A stretch of 64,000 nt of DNA. Source: Megasphaera massiliensis (GTDB taxonomy: Bacteria > Bacillota > Negativicutes > Veillonellales > Megasphaeraceae). Below the pieces are notes generated by a model that was not told where the DNA came from, made no database searches, and saw only the letters and a program-made list of their open reading frames with translations. Every line of letters starts with the position of its first letter. Within the stretch, counting starts at the first letter, position 1. The stretch lies in contig NZ_HF954532.1 in the NCBI RefSeq assembly GCF_000455225.1, forward strand, positions 142,844 to 206,843, given 5' to 3'. Shown piece after piece: positions 35,191-44,929 of this stretch. Made by a program: the position numbers and the translations under genes.

Positions 35191-36938
35191 TTATCGAGCG
35201 TTCGCTGCGCCTCGGAAAATCGTGCCGCGGCTGGCGTCAACGGTGACGACTTCGCCGTTATTCAAGGTATCCGCAGCATGTTCTGCACCGACGACGGTCG
35301 GAATGCCGAGAGTGATGGCAACGATGGCCGATTCACTGGTAAGGCCTGCTTCTTCAGATACGATAGCGCTGGCGCGTTTCATATATTCTACAAAGTCAGC
35401 ACGAGCGGCGCGGAGAACCAGGATGCAGCCGTCCGTGAAGTTCTTCTTCAGGTCTTCCAGAGATTCGGCAACGCAAACTTTACCGATAGCCGAGTTGCGG
35501 CCAATGCCGGTACCGCGAAGGAGGACGTCGCCGACAACCTGAACGCGGATCATGTTGGTCGAACCGGCTTTCGCAACAGGGACACCGGCCGTCAAGACGA
35601 CGAGATCACCGGCTTTGATGAGGTCGTTATCGAGGGCTGCAAAGATAGCATTGTCGACGACAGCATCAGAGTCAACGGCTTCTTTCCCGTTAATGGCCTG
35701 AACGCCCCAGTTGAGCTGTAAGCGGCGAACGATGGCTTCGTGCGGAGATACGGCAACGATGGGGCAGTCCGGACGGAATTTAGAAATCATCTGGGCTGTG
35801 CCGCCGCGTTCGGTCGAAGCGATGATAGCTGCAGCATGGAGGTCTTTGGCAATCTTAACGACGGCTTTGCCGATGGATTCGGTCGTCGTAGCCGATTCAC
35901 AATCGTCATCTTCAAAAGGTCTCGACGTAAAGTTGCTTTCCGTAAAGGTAGCGACGCGAGCCATGGTTTCAACGGCTTCTACCGGATAGAGACCGCCGGC
36001 CGTTTCGCCGCTGAGCATGATGGCATCGGTGCCGTCGATGATGGCATTGGCAACGTCACTCGTTTCAGCACGAGTCGGACGAGGGTTGTTGCACATCGAT
36101 TCCAACATCTGAGTTGCCGTGATGACCGGTTCACCGGCTTCATGGCATTTGCGGATGAGGACTTTCTGGAGCATCGGGACTTCTTCTGCCGGTACTTCGA
36201 CACCAAGGTCACCACGGGCGACCATGATGCCGTCGCTCATCTTAATGATTTCATCAATATTATTGACAGCAGCCTGACATTCGATCTTAGAAATGATCTT
36301 CATTTCGCTGTTGTGCTTTTCAAGCAGTTTGCGGATGGTAAGGACGTCTTTGCCGCGCTGAATGAAGGAAGCCGCAATGAGGTCCATATTCATACGGCAG
36401 CCAAATTCAATATCGGCAGCATCCGTTTCAGAGACAGCCGGAAGGTTGATGGCGATACCCGGTACGGCAACGCGCTTACGGTCGCTCATCTTACCGCTGT
36501 TGAGGATTTTCGTATGAATATCTTCGCCTTCGACGCTGACGACTTCGAGGTTTACCAAACCGTCGGATAAGAGGATATGGTCGCCGGCCTTAACGTCCTG
36601 GGGCAATTCTTTATAGTTCATAGAAGCAATCGTTTCGTCGCCTTCTACGTCACGAGCGGTCAAGGTAAATTCATTGCCGGCTTCCATCATGATCGAGCCG
36701 TTTTTGAATTTGCCCAAACGGATTTCCGGGCCTTTCGTGTCGAGGAGCAGTGCTACGGGGATTCCCAATTTTTTGGAAGCAGCTCGAACCATGTCGATGC
36801 GCTGTTTATGTTCTTCATGAGACCCGTGGGAGAAGTTAAAACGGGCAACGTTCATGCCGGCTTTAATCATCTTTTCAATAATTTCCGGAGTATTAGAACT
36901 GGGGCCTAAAGTGCAGACGATCTGGTTTTTTTTAGCAT
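35191..36938 (-). CDS. pyk: Pyruvate kinase, with an apparent frameshift at an A8 run after the start codon
   Basis: Glycolytic enzyme making pyruvate and ATP from phosphoenolpyruvate. The main frame has MIKAGMNVARFNFSHGSHEEH, LLDTKGPEIRLG, ISKIECQAAVNNIDEI, MVARGDLGVEVPAEEVP, and TRAETSDVANAI. It carries the extra C-terminal PEP-utilizer-like domain found in Bacillus-type enzymes (GTGIGRNSAIGKVC to the end). The best ATG (36938, eight bases after AGGAG) reads MLKKTRSSAL and stops. The conserved start NQIVCTLGPSSNTPEIIEK lies in another frame, joined through eight A (36926-36933). One extra A would give MLKKNQIVCTLGPSS. Possible causes are a sequencing indel, transcript slippage, a CTG start, or a real mutation. 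An in-frame ATG at 36870 would lose about 23 conserved residues. Confidence 0.88.
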
Positions 36939-37045
36939 ACAGATATCTCCTTTTCTACTCACATAGACGTAACGATTTACGTTTCTGTTCCCAGTGGTAC
37001 GATTTTTGTCCCACCAGTGCAATATACGGCTATTGCTCACTTGCG

Positions 37046-37074
37046 ATTGTACCGTATTCCCCCAAATATTGCAA
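37046..37074 (-). promoter_or_regulatory. Promoter of pyk
   Basis: On the minus strand TTGCAA (37069-37074), 17-base spacer, TACAAT (37046-37051), about 110 bases before the pyk ATG and right after the peptidase terminator. Confidence 0.65.
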
Positions 37075-37077
37075 GAT

Positions 37078-37114
37078 AAAAAGAGGGGAGACTTTATAAA
37101 TTCCCCCTCTTTTT
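37078..37114 (-). terminator. Terminator of the M13 peptidase gene
   Basis: AAAAAGAGGGG (37078-37088) pairs with CCCCTCTTTTT (37104-37114); on the minus strand it ends in CTCTTTTTAT. Confidence 0.8.
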
Positions 37115-37132
37115 GTTATCTTTTTGTTAGAA

Positions 37133-39115
37133 TTACCAAAGGTGAACCCGCTGCTGCGGAGCCACGTACATTCCATCTCCCGATGTGATTCCATAGGCTT
37201 TATAAAAGCCGTCCGTCGCCGATAAGGCACCGTTGACACGAGCTTCACCAATTGGATGGGGATCGTTCTGAATCAAGTAGAGCAGCATTTGATCGGTCAT
37301 CTTAGTTGCAAAAATAGCCGCAAAGGAATGGTAGATATCGCGCAGAACGGTTTCATCGCCCTTGGCAAGCTCCGTTGCAACCGACAGGCCGCCGCAGTCG
37401 GCAATAGCTTCATTACTGACCAACTTCCCATTTTCATGGAGACCCTTGCCGACGGTATAGTTATCGTAATAAGGACCAAAAGCAGCAGACAGTTTCTGAA
37501 AGGCCTCGGCATCCTTTTTCGTCCACCAGTTTTTTAATCGTCCTTCACTGTCATACTTACTGCCATTGGGATCAAAGGCATGAGAGATTTCATGGCCGAT
37601 GACGACGCCGATGCCGCCGAGATTGGCACCGCGCGAAGCCTTAGCATCATAGAACGGAGCCTGGAGGATTCCGGCCGGAATGGTGATGCTGTTGTTTTCG
37701 GGAATATAGGCGGCGTTGACGTCCTGAGGGGCAAAAGCATACCACTTGTCGGGATTGAAATTCGTTCCCAGAAGAGCATGGACTTGCTGCCGTTCTAAGA
37801 CGCTGTTATGCATGATATTGGTCAGTAAGTCACCGCCGTCTTGAGGCGCAATGACGTCGGGCATGCTTTCAATGATCGGTTTGTCATCGTCTGCCGGACC
37901 CCCTACGAAGACGCGCAGACTGTTCAGTTTTTCAATGGCCTTGTCCCTCGTTTTGGGACTGAGCCAGTCGTTGGCCTCAAGGCGCAGTTTGTAGACGTCC
38001 CTAATTTCCCGGATCATGTCCTTGACATCGTCCACGACCGCCGCCGTACTGTGATTTTTCATATAAATCTGACCGACCTCATAGGACAGCAAGAATTGGA
38101 CCATACGGCTGGCGCCTTCCTTGTCGGTATGGGCTTTGGCAATGCCGAAACGCTGGCGCAAATAGTCACGCTGAAGGTCGCGCAGTTTGATATGAGCCAT
38201 AGGGGCAAAGCCGTTATATACCTGGTAAACGGCATAACTCTTTAAGAGGTCTAAATTATCGGCCGTATAGAGCGCATCGAAGTGCTGTAAATAATCGGGA
38301 TTTGACAGGAAAAACTGTTTTTCTTTTGTCAAATCAAGGCCGGCCAATATCGTTTGAGCCCCCATATGGGGCATGAGTTTTTTTAGCTCACCTTGCGATA
38401 CGAGCCGATTTTGGACGGTCACGTCATTTCGCTGTTCACTGGTCAAGAGATGGGGCCCCAGTTTTTGTTCCATGGCAAAAATAGCTTCGCTGTGGGCTGC
38501 CGCCTTATCCGACGTTTCTCCGGCCTCTTCCAAAACGTGGGCAACGTAATCACGATACGCCTTCCAGGCGCCGGGTTGAGGTTCTTTTTCCAATTCATCT
38601 CGCGTAAAAGACGGCTCGGTCACAAGGATTCGGGGAATATAGCGCAGACCGGTTGGAATGCGGTCTGGCATATAGTCGATAAAGACACCGGCCCCTGTCT
38701 TTTCACTCACCTTCTGAAGGGCCTTGGTCAACTCGGTCAGATTCCTTGCCTCTTTGATGGGTTCCGTCAAAGCCTTCAGCTTCCCCGGAGCCGTTTCATT
38801 TCGTTTTTCATTATCCAAGGCGCTGACATAGAGGTCGGCGATTTTCTGTTCTGGAGAGCCTTTCGGATAGGTTCCCTGTTTTTCCGCAATGGCTTCCACC
38901 TCTTTCCTTAAGGCCTTTTTATTTTCTAAGGAGCGTTCCGAAAACCACGACCACGAGGCCTCTGTCGGCTCGATTTTCTTTTCCTGTAAGACGCCGTGAT
39001 TGACAGCCTGATAAAAATTATCCTTCTCTGAGACATCCGCAGCATAGACCGCACCGAAGCCCATGAGACTCATCAAGATGATCGCGGCGAGCTGCCGTTT
39101 TATACTGCCTTTCAT
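37133..39115 (-). CDS. M13-family (neprilysin/PepO-like) exported zinc endopeptidase
   Basis: A 660-residue protein. It has a signal peptide (AAIILMSLMGFGAVYAAD), the M13 N-terminal domain beginning EKDNFYQAVNHGVL, and the catalytic domain with GVVIGHEISHAFDPNGSKYD (HExxH), followed by NEAIADCGGLSVA (third ligand Glu and the Asp). The substrate-binding NAAYIPENNSITIPAGILQAPFYD is also present. It cleaves small peptides and is probably periplasmic in this diderm. The start at MKGSIKRQ fits the signal peptide; an upstream 21-codon extension lacks a ribosome site. The C-terminus ends RVHLW where many members have a CxxW. Confidence 0.88.
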   Translation of the reverse strand: MKGSIKRQLAAIILMSLMGFGAVYAADVSEKDNFYQAVNHGVLQEKKIEPTEASWSWFSERSLENKKALRKEVEAIAEKQGTYPKGSPEQKIADLYVSALDNEKRNETAPGKLKALTEPIKEARNLTELTKALQKVSEKTGAGVFIDYMPDRIPTGLRYIPRILVTEPSFTRDELEKEPQPGAWKAYRDYVAHVLEEAGETSDKAAAHSEAIFAMEQKLGPHLLTSEQRNDVTVQNRLVSQGELKKLMPHMGAQTILAGLDLTKEKQFFLSNPDYLQHFDALYTADNLDLLKSYAVYQVYNGFAPMAHIKLRDLQRDYLRQRFGIAKAHTDKEGASRMVQFLLSYEVGQIYMKNHSTAAVVDDVKDMIREIRDVYKLRLEANDWLSPKTRDKAIEKLNSLRVFVGGPADDDKPIIESMPDVIAPQDGGDLLTNIMHNSVLERQQVHALLGTNFNPDKWYAFAPQDVNAAYIPENNSITIPAGILQAPFYDAKASRGANLGGIGVVIGHEISHAFDPNGSKYDSEGRLKNWWTKKDAEAFQKLSAAFGPYYDNYTVGKGLHENGKLVSNEAIADCGGLSVATELAKGDETVLRDIYHSFAAIFATKMTDQMLLYLIQNDPHPIGEARVNGALSATDGFYKAYGITSGDGMYVAPQQRVHLW

Positions 39116-39181
39116 AAGTGCACCATCCTCTCCAAGATTCAAGGCTCTCCTTTGAGAGCTGCTTTTTGCCACCACCAAAAC

Positions 39182-39865
39182 TTACTGCAGTGCCGGATCC
39201 GCAACGCCGTTGGCGGCAAAGGCCGCCGCCCGATCACGACAGGTTCCGCAAACACCGCACGGTTTATCGCCGCCTTCGTAGCAGCTCCAGGTCAGTTCAT
39301 AGGGGGCACCCAAACGAAGCCCTTCTTTCACGACGCCGGCCTTATTCAAGGACAGGAGGGGGGCTTCTAAATGGCAGGTCCTTCCTGATCCTTCATAAAT
39401 AGCCGTATTCATAGCCGTTTCAAATTCCGGAGTACAGTCAGGATAAGCCCGTCCGGCCGCATCGTCGGCATGGGCTCCGTAATAGATCACTTCGGCGCCG
39501 ACACTGACGGCAATGGCTGCGGCAAAAGACAAAAACAATCCGTTTCTAAAAGGGACATACGTATCGACCGTCCCTTCTCCTCCCTTTTCTGCCAATTGGT
39601 CGGCGTAGGATTCCGCGGCGATTTTCTTGCGACTGCCTTGTAAGAGCGAACTGTCGCTTAAAGAAAAGGCTTGGGATAAATCGACTTCTCGATGAGCGAC
39701 GCCGTAATGAGCCGCAACGTTTCTGGCCGATTCCAATTCCTTGGCGTGCTTCTGTCCGTAATAGGACGTCAGCGCTAAGACGTCTTCTTTCTTATATTTT
39801 TCTAAGGCCATGGCCAGACACGTCGTCGAGTCGACGCCGCCGCTGAGCAATACAACACATTTCAT
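39182..39865 (-). CDS. queC: 7-cyano-7-deazaguanine synthase
   Basis: A 227-residue ATP-dependent ligase converting 7-carboxy-7-deazaguanine to preQ0 in queuosine synthesis. The PP-loop is VVLLSGGVDSTTCLA at the N-terminus; PFRNGLFLSFAAAIA and HADDAAGRAYPDC are family motifs. The zinc-binding cysteines are in TWSCYEGGDKPCGVCGTCRDR near the end. No queD, queE or queF lies nearby. It begins 30 bases after the EamA-family gene. Confidence 0.93.
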   Translation of the reverse strand: MKCVVLLSGGVDSTTCLAMALEKYKKEDVLALTSYYGQKHAKELESARNVAAHYGVAHREVDLSQAFSLSDSSLLQGSRKKIAAESYADQLAEKGGEGTVDTYVPFRNGLFLSFAAAIAVSVGAEVIYYGAHADDAAGRAYPDCTPEFETAMNTAIYEGSGRTCHLEAPLLSLNKAGVVKEGLRLGAPYELTWSCYEGGDKPCGVCGTCRDRAAAFAANGVADPALQ

Positions 39866-39895
39866 AAAAAGCCTCCTAATGGATAATTAAGTTTC

Positions 39896-40777
39896 TCACA
39901 GCTCCCCGGCTGTCACTTTGGCCGTTTTCCCTTGCCGAACGATGCAGACGATACCGATTAAAATCATGACCATGCCGATGAGGGTCATCATCGTCAGCGG
40001 TTCATCCAGGACCAAGACGCCGCTGATGACGCCGACGACGGGAACGCCGAGGATGGCGATTGCCGCCTTGGCCGCTTCGATTTGAGTCAACAGATAGTTC
40101 CACATGAAAAAGGCCAGGGCCGAAGCCAGGACTCCGTTATAGAACAGACAGCCCACGGCCAAGGGCGTCCACTGAATCGTCCCGTTCTCCATGACAGCCG
40201 CCTGAAGCCCCAATGCCAAGGCGCCGACGACCATCTGCCACGTCGTGTATTGAATGAGGTTACAGTCATTAGACTTCATGCGGCGGTCCTGAATTTTAAC
40301 GATAATCCCAGCTGCCGCCCAGGCCGCCGCACCGATCAAAGTCAGTACGACAAGGGATACATCGCCGCCGCTGTCGACATTCATGAGGAGACACATACCG
40401 GCCATACTGACGATGATGCCCATGACTTTTCGCCGCGTCAAGTGCTCGCCTAAGAAGAAATGCGCCATCAAGGCCATCCACACGGGCATGCTGTAATTGA
40501 GGACGGCGACCAAGCCCGCTCCGAGGGTTACCATGCCGATTTGAATGGCCGCCGTATTGACGGCAATCTGCAAAAATCCCGTAATGGCAATCCACGGCCA
40601 ATAGCGACGCGGCGGTATCGGCAGTTTCAACCAAAAACAGACCGCCAACAGTACCAAGGCCCCGATAATGAATCGGTAGCAGGAAAAGGTAACCGGCGGA
40701 AAAAAGAGATTGGCTTCTTTCATGACGACCCAGTTGAAGCCCCAAACCAGATAAATGGCAGATAATAACTTAATCAC
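39896..40777 (-). CDS. EamA/DMT-family transporter
   Basis: A 293-residue inner-membrane protein with ten predicted hydrophobic segments and two EamA repeats. The first repeat has AIYLVWGFNWVVMKEANLFFPPVTFSCYR-type sequence (beginning AIYLVWGFNWVV), and the second has SALAFFMWNYLLTQIEAAKAA and PVVGVISGVLVLDEPLT. It exports or imports a metabolite that cannot be named. A GTG start is chosen, with GGGAGGG seven bases upstream; the ATG five codons earlier overlaps that site. Followed by queC. Confidence 0.82.
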   Translation of the reverse strand: MIKLLSAIYLVWGFNWVVMKEANLFFPPVTFSCYRFIIGALVLLAVCFWLKLPIPPRRYWPWIAITGFLQIAVNTAAIQIGMVTLGAGLVAVLNYSMPVWMALMAHFFLGEHLTRRKVMGIIVSMAGMCLLMNVDSGGDVSLVVLTLIGAAAWAAAGIIVKIQDRRMKSNDCNLIQYTTWQMVVGALALGLQAAVMENGTIQWTPLAVGCLFYNGVLASALAFFMWNYLLTQIEAAKAAIAILGVPVVGVISGVLVLDEPLTMMTLIGMVMILIGIVCIVRQGKTAKVTAGEL

Positions 40778-40892
40778 CGCACTCCCTCCCATGACAAGTA
40801 TATATCTCCATTATAACGGTTCGCATCCGATTTGTCGCGGTCAAGATATACCATGTATCTTATAAGTCGATGTATGCCGATAATTTAAATCA

Positions 40893-41498
40893 TTATATGG
40901 ATAATCTAGTCGTTACCGCAGCCATGTCGTCTCGGGTGTCGACATCGAAGAGTTCGGCCGCATCGCCGGGATGACAGACCCAGGTATGATCCGACTGAAT
41001 CAGATGACGGCCCCCGACATCACCGGAAAGAGCTAAGAGTTCATCTTTGCAGGAGGCTCGGAACAAGGCCGGGCTGCACCGCCGCTCCCCATTGTGCATA
41101 CAGCCGACAGCCGTACCGGAGGCGATAAATTGACGCAAAAAGAGAGAAATCGTCTGCCCCGTCAAGAGTGGCTGGTCTGCCGGGAAAAAGCCCCAAACAT
41201 CCCGGTCGGGATAAGTGCCGACGCCGATTCGAATCGAAGCGGCCATGCCTTCTAAGGCCTGAGGGTTCCAAAGGACGTCGATATGTTTTCTTCGGCAGGC
41301 CTCGGCAATGTCATCATGGGCGGTAACGACGGCGACGGAACAGTCAATACCGGACAATGGCAAAAAAGCCTGTGCCCCCTGACACAGGCTGGTAAGCCCA
41401 TAGGAATATAAAGGTCGGCCCGCTGCCACCGCCGATAGTTTATTGCCTCCGAAACGACGGCCAAAGCCCGACGCCATAAGGATTAACTGTATCTTCAC
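40893..41498 (-). CDS. mocA: MocA-like nucleotidyltransferase (molybdopterin cytidylyltransferase)
   Basis: A 201-residue NTP-transferase related to MocA/YgfJ, which attaches CMP to molybdopterin for xanthine-dehydrogenase-type hydroxylases. The N-terminal motif reads ILMASGFGRRFGGNKL, and the metal-binding GFFPADQPLLTG is near residue 105. It overlaps yqeC by four bases and is the last gene of the molybdenum operon. Pairing with xdhC and yqeC argues for a role in finishing the xdhD-like hydroxylase. Confidence 0.82.
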   Translation of the reverse strand: MKIQLILMASGFGRRFGGNKLSAVAAGRPLYSYGLTSLCQGAQAFLPLSGIDCSVAVVTAHDDIAEACRRKHIDVLWNPQALEGMAASIRIGVGTYPDRDVWGFFPADQPLLTGQTISLFLRQFIASGTAVGCMHNGERRCSPALFRASCKDELLALSGDVGGRHLIQSDHTWVCHPGDAAELFDVDTRDDMAAVTTRLSI

Positions 41499-42154
41499 GG
41501 TAGATTCCTCGCTTCCTCTTCATAGGCCGTCATACGTCCCGGCCGCGACAGATGCTGCAAGATTCGATGGCCGCATCGGCGAAGAGATTCGTCATCAGCC
41601 TGATTCAGGATGACCGTCGTCCGGTCCCGAAAAGTACCGAGACGAGCTAAACAGCCTTCCTCCATAATGCGGGCCAAGAGTTTTTCTGTAATGACCGCAT
41701 CGTCCGAAAGTCCTAATAATTCATAGCGAAAACAGGCCTCACCGACAGTCTGTCCCAGTGCCGAGAGTCCGGCCAGACAGTAAACGGCATCGCTGTTTTC
41801 GGGAATCACCGGTTCATGAGGTCCCATGACCTTCAAAGGCATGCGACGCGATCCGTCGCCTTCGACTAAAACGAGGTCTGAAAGCTCGCAAAGAGCCTCA
41901 TAAACACCATCGCCGGGATAGGTTATTTTCCCATTATCAAGGGCTGTGCCGACGACGATAATGCCGTCCCTCTGCCACTGCTCCTTCCAGCCCGCCGGCA
42001 GGTCACCGGGGACGAATCCCTGTCGCGGCCGCATCATATGAGTCGTCGTAACGACAGCCACTTTTTTTCCTAATTGCCGCGCCTTCAAGGCCCGAAAAAA
42101 AATCGTCGTCGTCTTGCCCCCGGCCCCGACGTAGGTCTCGACACGGGCCGTCAT
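41495..42154 (-). CDS. yqeC: YqeC-family accessory protein of selenium/molybdenum hydroxylases
   Basis: A 219-residue protein of the YqeC family, named as an accessory factor for selenium-dependent molybdenum hydroxylases. A P-loop-like YVGAGGKTTTIFFRAL opens it, then VVTTTHMMRPRQ and LVLVEGDGSRRMPLKVMGPHEPVIP. The exact reaction is not established. It overlaps xdhC upstream and mocA downstream by four bases each. The partner yqeB is at 55686-56534. Confidence 0.85.
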   Translation of the reverse strand: MTARVETYVGAGGKTTTIFFRALKARQLGKKVAVVTTTHMMRPRQGFVPGDLPAGWKEQWQRDGIIVVGTALDNGKITYPGDGVYEALCELSDLVLVEGDGSRRMPLKVMGPHEPVIPENSDAVYCLAGLSALGQTVGEACFRYELLGLSDDAVITEKLLARIMEEGCLARLGTFRDRTTVILNQADDESLRRCGHRILQHLSRPGRMTAYEEEARNLP

Positions 42155-43203
42155 AAGGACTTGGGCCGGTGTTTTTCCCGCCCTTCCCGCCTGGCTCGGA
42201 CGGCGATCATTTCAGCGGCAATACTAATGGCGATTTCAGCCGGCGTTTCCGCTGAAATAGCCAGGCCGATGGGACCATAGCAGGCGTCGATATCGGCTTC
42301 GGAAAATCCGTCGGCCAAGAGTTTCCCTTTAACAAAGGCCAATTTGCGGCGACTGCCAATGACGCCGAGATAGTGGGGCCGAATAGGCAGGATCTGCCGC
42401 TGAACGTCGTAATCACCGTGGTGGCCGCGGGTCATGACGCAAACGTAATCATCGGCCGTGATGCCAAGGTCTTCCGGCAGTTCCCGATAATCGACCAGAC
42501 GCACCGCCGCGGCCTGGGGAAATAAATCGCCCTTTGCAAATTCCGGCCGGTCGTCGATGACGATACAGGAAAAATCGATGCCCGAAAGAACGGGTACCAG
42601 GGCCTGAGCCACATGGCCGCCGCCAAAGATAAAGACCCGACCCGGCAACGCCAAACGCTCATGATACAGGCAGCCGTCTCCGACATCCGTCATCCCGGCA
42701 GGATGACTACGGCACCAGGCGGCATCGATGGACTGTAGGGACGCCATCTTGCCGCAGCCGATCACCGAATCAGTAAGGAGGGCCATGCCCCAATGATTCA
42801 CGTCGCCGATATCAAAGACCAGCCACGAAGCAGTCTTATGCTGTAAGGCTGAGATCATCGCTGCCAGTACCTCAAGGACCTTCGGCAAAGCCGGGTCGAA
42901 GTACTGGCAAAATACCGTCAATTCGCCGCCGCAGGCAGCATCGATGTCTTCCACGTCATTGGGATGAAGAATAAGACGGCGAAAGTCAGACCGTTTTTCA
43001 GCCAAACAGGCTTTGCCGCATTCAATGGCCAAGTGCTCCTGATAGCCGCCGCCGACCGTCCCCATCGTCGTTCCATCAACAAAGACGACCTGATGGCTTC
43101 CGATACCGCGCGGCGTCGAACCTTTTCGCTCAACAACGGTCAGGAGAACAGCCGGGCGGCCGGCCTTTAGATTTTCATATAATGCTGTATATATCCGTTC
43201 CAT
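42151..43203 (-). CDS. XdhC-family molybdenum hydroxylase maturation protein
   Basis: A 350-residue XdhC/CoxI-family protein. XdhC binds molybdopterin, promotes its sulfuration and delivers it to xanthine dehydrogenase. The N-terminal XdhC/CoxI domain has GSTPRGIGSHQVVFVDG and GTVGGGYQE. The C-terminal Rossmann domain has VFIFGGGHVAQALVPVL, DDYVCVMTRGHHGDYD and YLGVIGSRRKLAFVK. The start region overlaps the modC stop; of three ATG candidates, 43203 has the best spacing from AGG, while the one at 43209 shares a base with the modC TGA. Confidence 0.85.
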   Translation of the reverse strand: MERIYTALYENLKAGRPAVLLTVVERKGSTPRGIGSHQVVFVDGTTMGTVGGGYQEHLAIECGKACLAEKRSDFRRLILHPNDVEDIDAACGGELTVFCQYFDPALPKVLEVLAAMISALQHKTASWLVFDIGDVNHWGMALLTDSVIGCGKMASLQSIDAAWCRSHPAGMTDVGDGCLYHERLALPGRVFIFGGGHVAQALVPVLSGIDFSCIVIDDRPEFAKGDLFPQAAAVRLVDYRELPEDLGITADDYVCVMTRGHHGDYDVQRQILPIRPHYLGVIGSRRKLAFVKGKLLADGFSEADIDACYGPIGLAISAETPAEIAISIAAEMIAVRARREGREKHRPKSL

Positions 43204-43208
43204 AATCA

Positions 43209-44249
43209 TCACCTGTAAAGTAGTAAAATATCGTCACCCCTAAGTGTTAAGCGGTCCGGCAGGATATCGGGCCGATCCGGTTTGGCAAAGCGCCACCAAA
43301 TATCGGGCGTCGCCAGAGACTGACGGGGATAACGGAATTTAACGATCCATTCAAAAGGCTGTTCAATCTCTTCCGTAATGACGATGGGCAGGGAATTTGC
43401 TCCTTCGCCGCCGTGAAATGCGTGCGCTCTGATTCCGATAGCGCAGAGATCGTCCCCGACAGGTCGTCCTTCCGTCTGAAGGGTGACTTGCCAATCGGGG
43501 ATGAACACCGATTCCGCTCCGCATTTTCTGGCCGAGACGATATTCTTACAGCCCGTCAAAACAGCTGCCGCCCTGGACCGGGGATTGGCAAAGAGTTCCT
43601 TTGTCGGCCCGACAGCCGACACCCGGCCGCCATCGAGGACGGCAATGGAATGGCAGAGCTGATAGGCCTCATCGCGGCTGTGGGTAACTAAGATAACATC
43701 CTTGGGAAATTCTGCCAAGAGAGCCTTCAGTTCCGTAATGACTTTTTCCTTTAAATAACTGTCCAAGGCACTGAAAGGTTCATCCAATAGGAGAATATCC
43801 GGTTCATTTACCAGAATTCTTGCCAAAGCGACCCGCTGCTGCTGACCACCGGACAGCTCTGCCGGCTTCTGCCCTTCAAGGCCCGTAAGGCGCATGCGCT
43901 CCATCATGGACTTCACCTGCTTCCGAGCCAGGTCCCTTGTCGACGAGCGGACGCCGCAGCGAATATTTTCTTCGACAGTCATGTTGGGAAATAAGGCATA
44001 ATGCTGAAAAAGATACCCTACCCGCCGCCGGGCAACCGGGACGTCGATGCCTCGTTTACGATCAAAGAAGATCCTCCCTCCGACGGAGATGTGTCCTTCA
44101 TCAGGCGTTTCAATGCCGGCCACGCACTGCAGTGTTTTGCTCTTCCCGCAGCCGGAAGCCCCGAGAATCCCGAGGATACCGCCTTGATGATGAAGGGCTA
44201 CATCGAGGGTAAAGGACCCCCAGTTTTTATAGACCGAAATATCAATCAC
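43209..44249 (-). CDS. modC: Molybdate ABC transporter ATP-binding protein
   Basis: A 346-residue ABC ATPase powering molybdate uptake. Walker A is GASGCGKSKTL (about 30-40), the Q-loop GYLFQHYALFPNMTVEEN, the signature LSGGQQQRVALARI and Walker B ILLLDEPFSALD. The C-terminal 110 residues include CKNIVSARKC and IGIRAHAF, a TOBE-like regulatory segment. Overlaps modB by four bases and is coupled to xdhC. Confidence 0.92.
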   Translation of the reverse strand: MIDISVYKNWGSFTLDVALHHQGGILGILGASGCGKSKTLQCVAGIETPDEGHISVGGRIFFDRKRGIDVPVARRRVGYLFQHYALFPNMTVEENIRCGVRSSTRDLARKQVKSMMERMRLTGLEGQKPAELSGGQQQRVALARILVNEPDILLLDEPFSALDSYLKEKVITELKALLAEFPKDVILVTHSRDEAYQLCHSIAVLDGGRVSAVGPTKELFANPRSRAAAVLTGCKNIVSARKCGAESVFIPDWQVTLQTEGRPVGDDLCAIGIRAHAFHGGEGANSLPIVITEEIEQPFEWIVKFRYPRQSLATPDIWWRFAKPDRPDILPDRLTLRGDDILLLYR

Positions 44250-44917
44250 GCCGGGCGCCTCCTTTCACGGTTACGCTGTTCAAAGAGGTTGACCGTCATC
44301 AAGACGACGGCACTGATGGCGATGTTGACCAAGACCCAAATGAAGGCACTGTACTCATCATTGGTCCGCCATAATTGGTACACCGTCGTCGAAATGGTCG
44401 CCGTATGCTTGGGGATATAGCCGATAAGCATGCTCGTCGCCCCATATTCGCCGAGAGCTCTGGCAAAGGCCAGGACCGTGCCGGCCATGATGCCCTGTTT
44501 GCAGTAGGGCATGCGGATATGCCAGAAAATAAAGGTGTCCGACAACCCCAAGGTCTTTCCACTCCAAGCCAGTGTTTCATCGAAGCTTTCAAAAGCCCCC
44601 CGCGCCGTGCGGTACATGAGGGGAAAGGCGACGACAGCCGATGCCAGGACGCCGCCGTACCAGGTCATGACGAAGCGGATGCCGGCCTCATTGAGAAAGA
44701 TGCCGACGGGATGCTGAAGTCCAAAGACCAAGAGCAGCAGCCAGCCGCAGACCGTCGGCGGCAACACCAGGGGCAGTGTCAGGACGACGTCGAGAATTCC
44801 TTTTAAGACCCGCGGCAGCCGTGCCACATAGTAAGCCAAGGCGATGCCGCTGAAAAAGACGATGACGCAGGCGATAGCCGCAATGCGCAGGCTGTTCCAA
44901 AGGGGATACCAATCCAT
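44246..44917 (-). CDS. modB: Molybdate ABC transporter permease
   Basis: A 223-residue inner-membrane permease with about five to six membrane segments. The ABC-permease EAA motif is in FESFDETLAWSGKTLGLSD, preceded by LTLPLVLPPTVCGWLLLLVFG, which is typical of ModB. The product forms the molybdate channel with ModC. It begins 12 bases after modA and overlaps modC by four. Confidence 0.93.
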   Translation of the reverse strand: MDWYPLWNSLRIAAIACVIVFFSGIALAYYVARLPRVLKGILDVVLTLPLVLPPTVCGWLLLLVFGLQHPVGIFLNEAGIRFVMTWYGGVLASAVVAFPLMYRTARGAFESFDETLAWSGKTLGLSDTFIFWHIRMPYCKQGIMAGTVLAFARALGEYGATSMLIGYIPKHTATISTTVYQLWRTNDEYSAFIWVLVNIAISAVVLMTVNLFEQRNRERRRPA

Positions 44918-44929
44918 AGTCGACCACCT

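Noticed and set aside
35740-36570. 276-codon plus-strand frame opposite pyk
   Set aside because: Shadow of the pyruvate kinase gene; composition and lack of a ribosome site argue against it.
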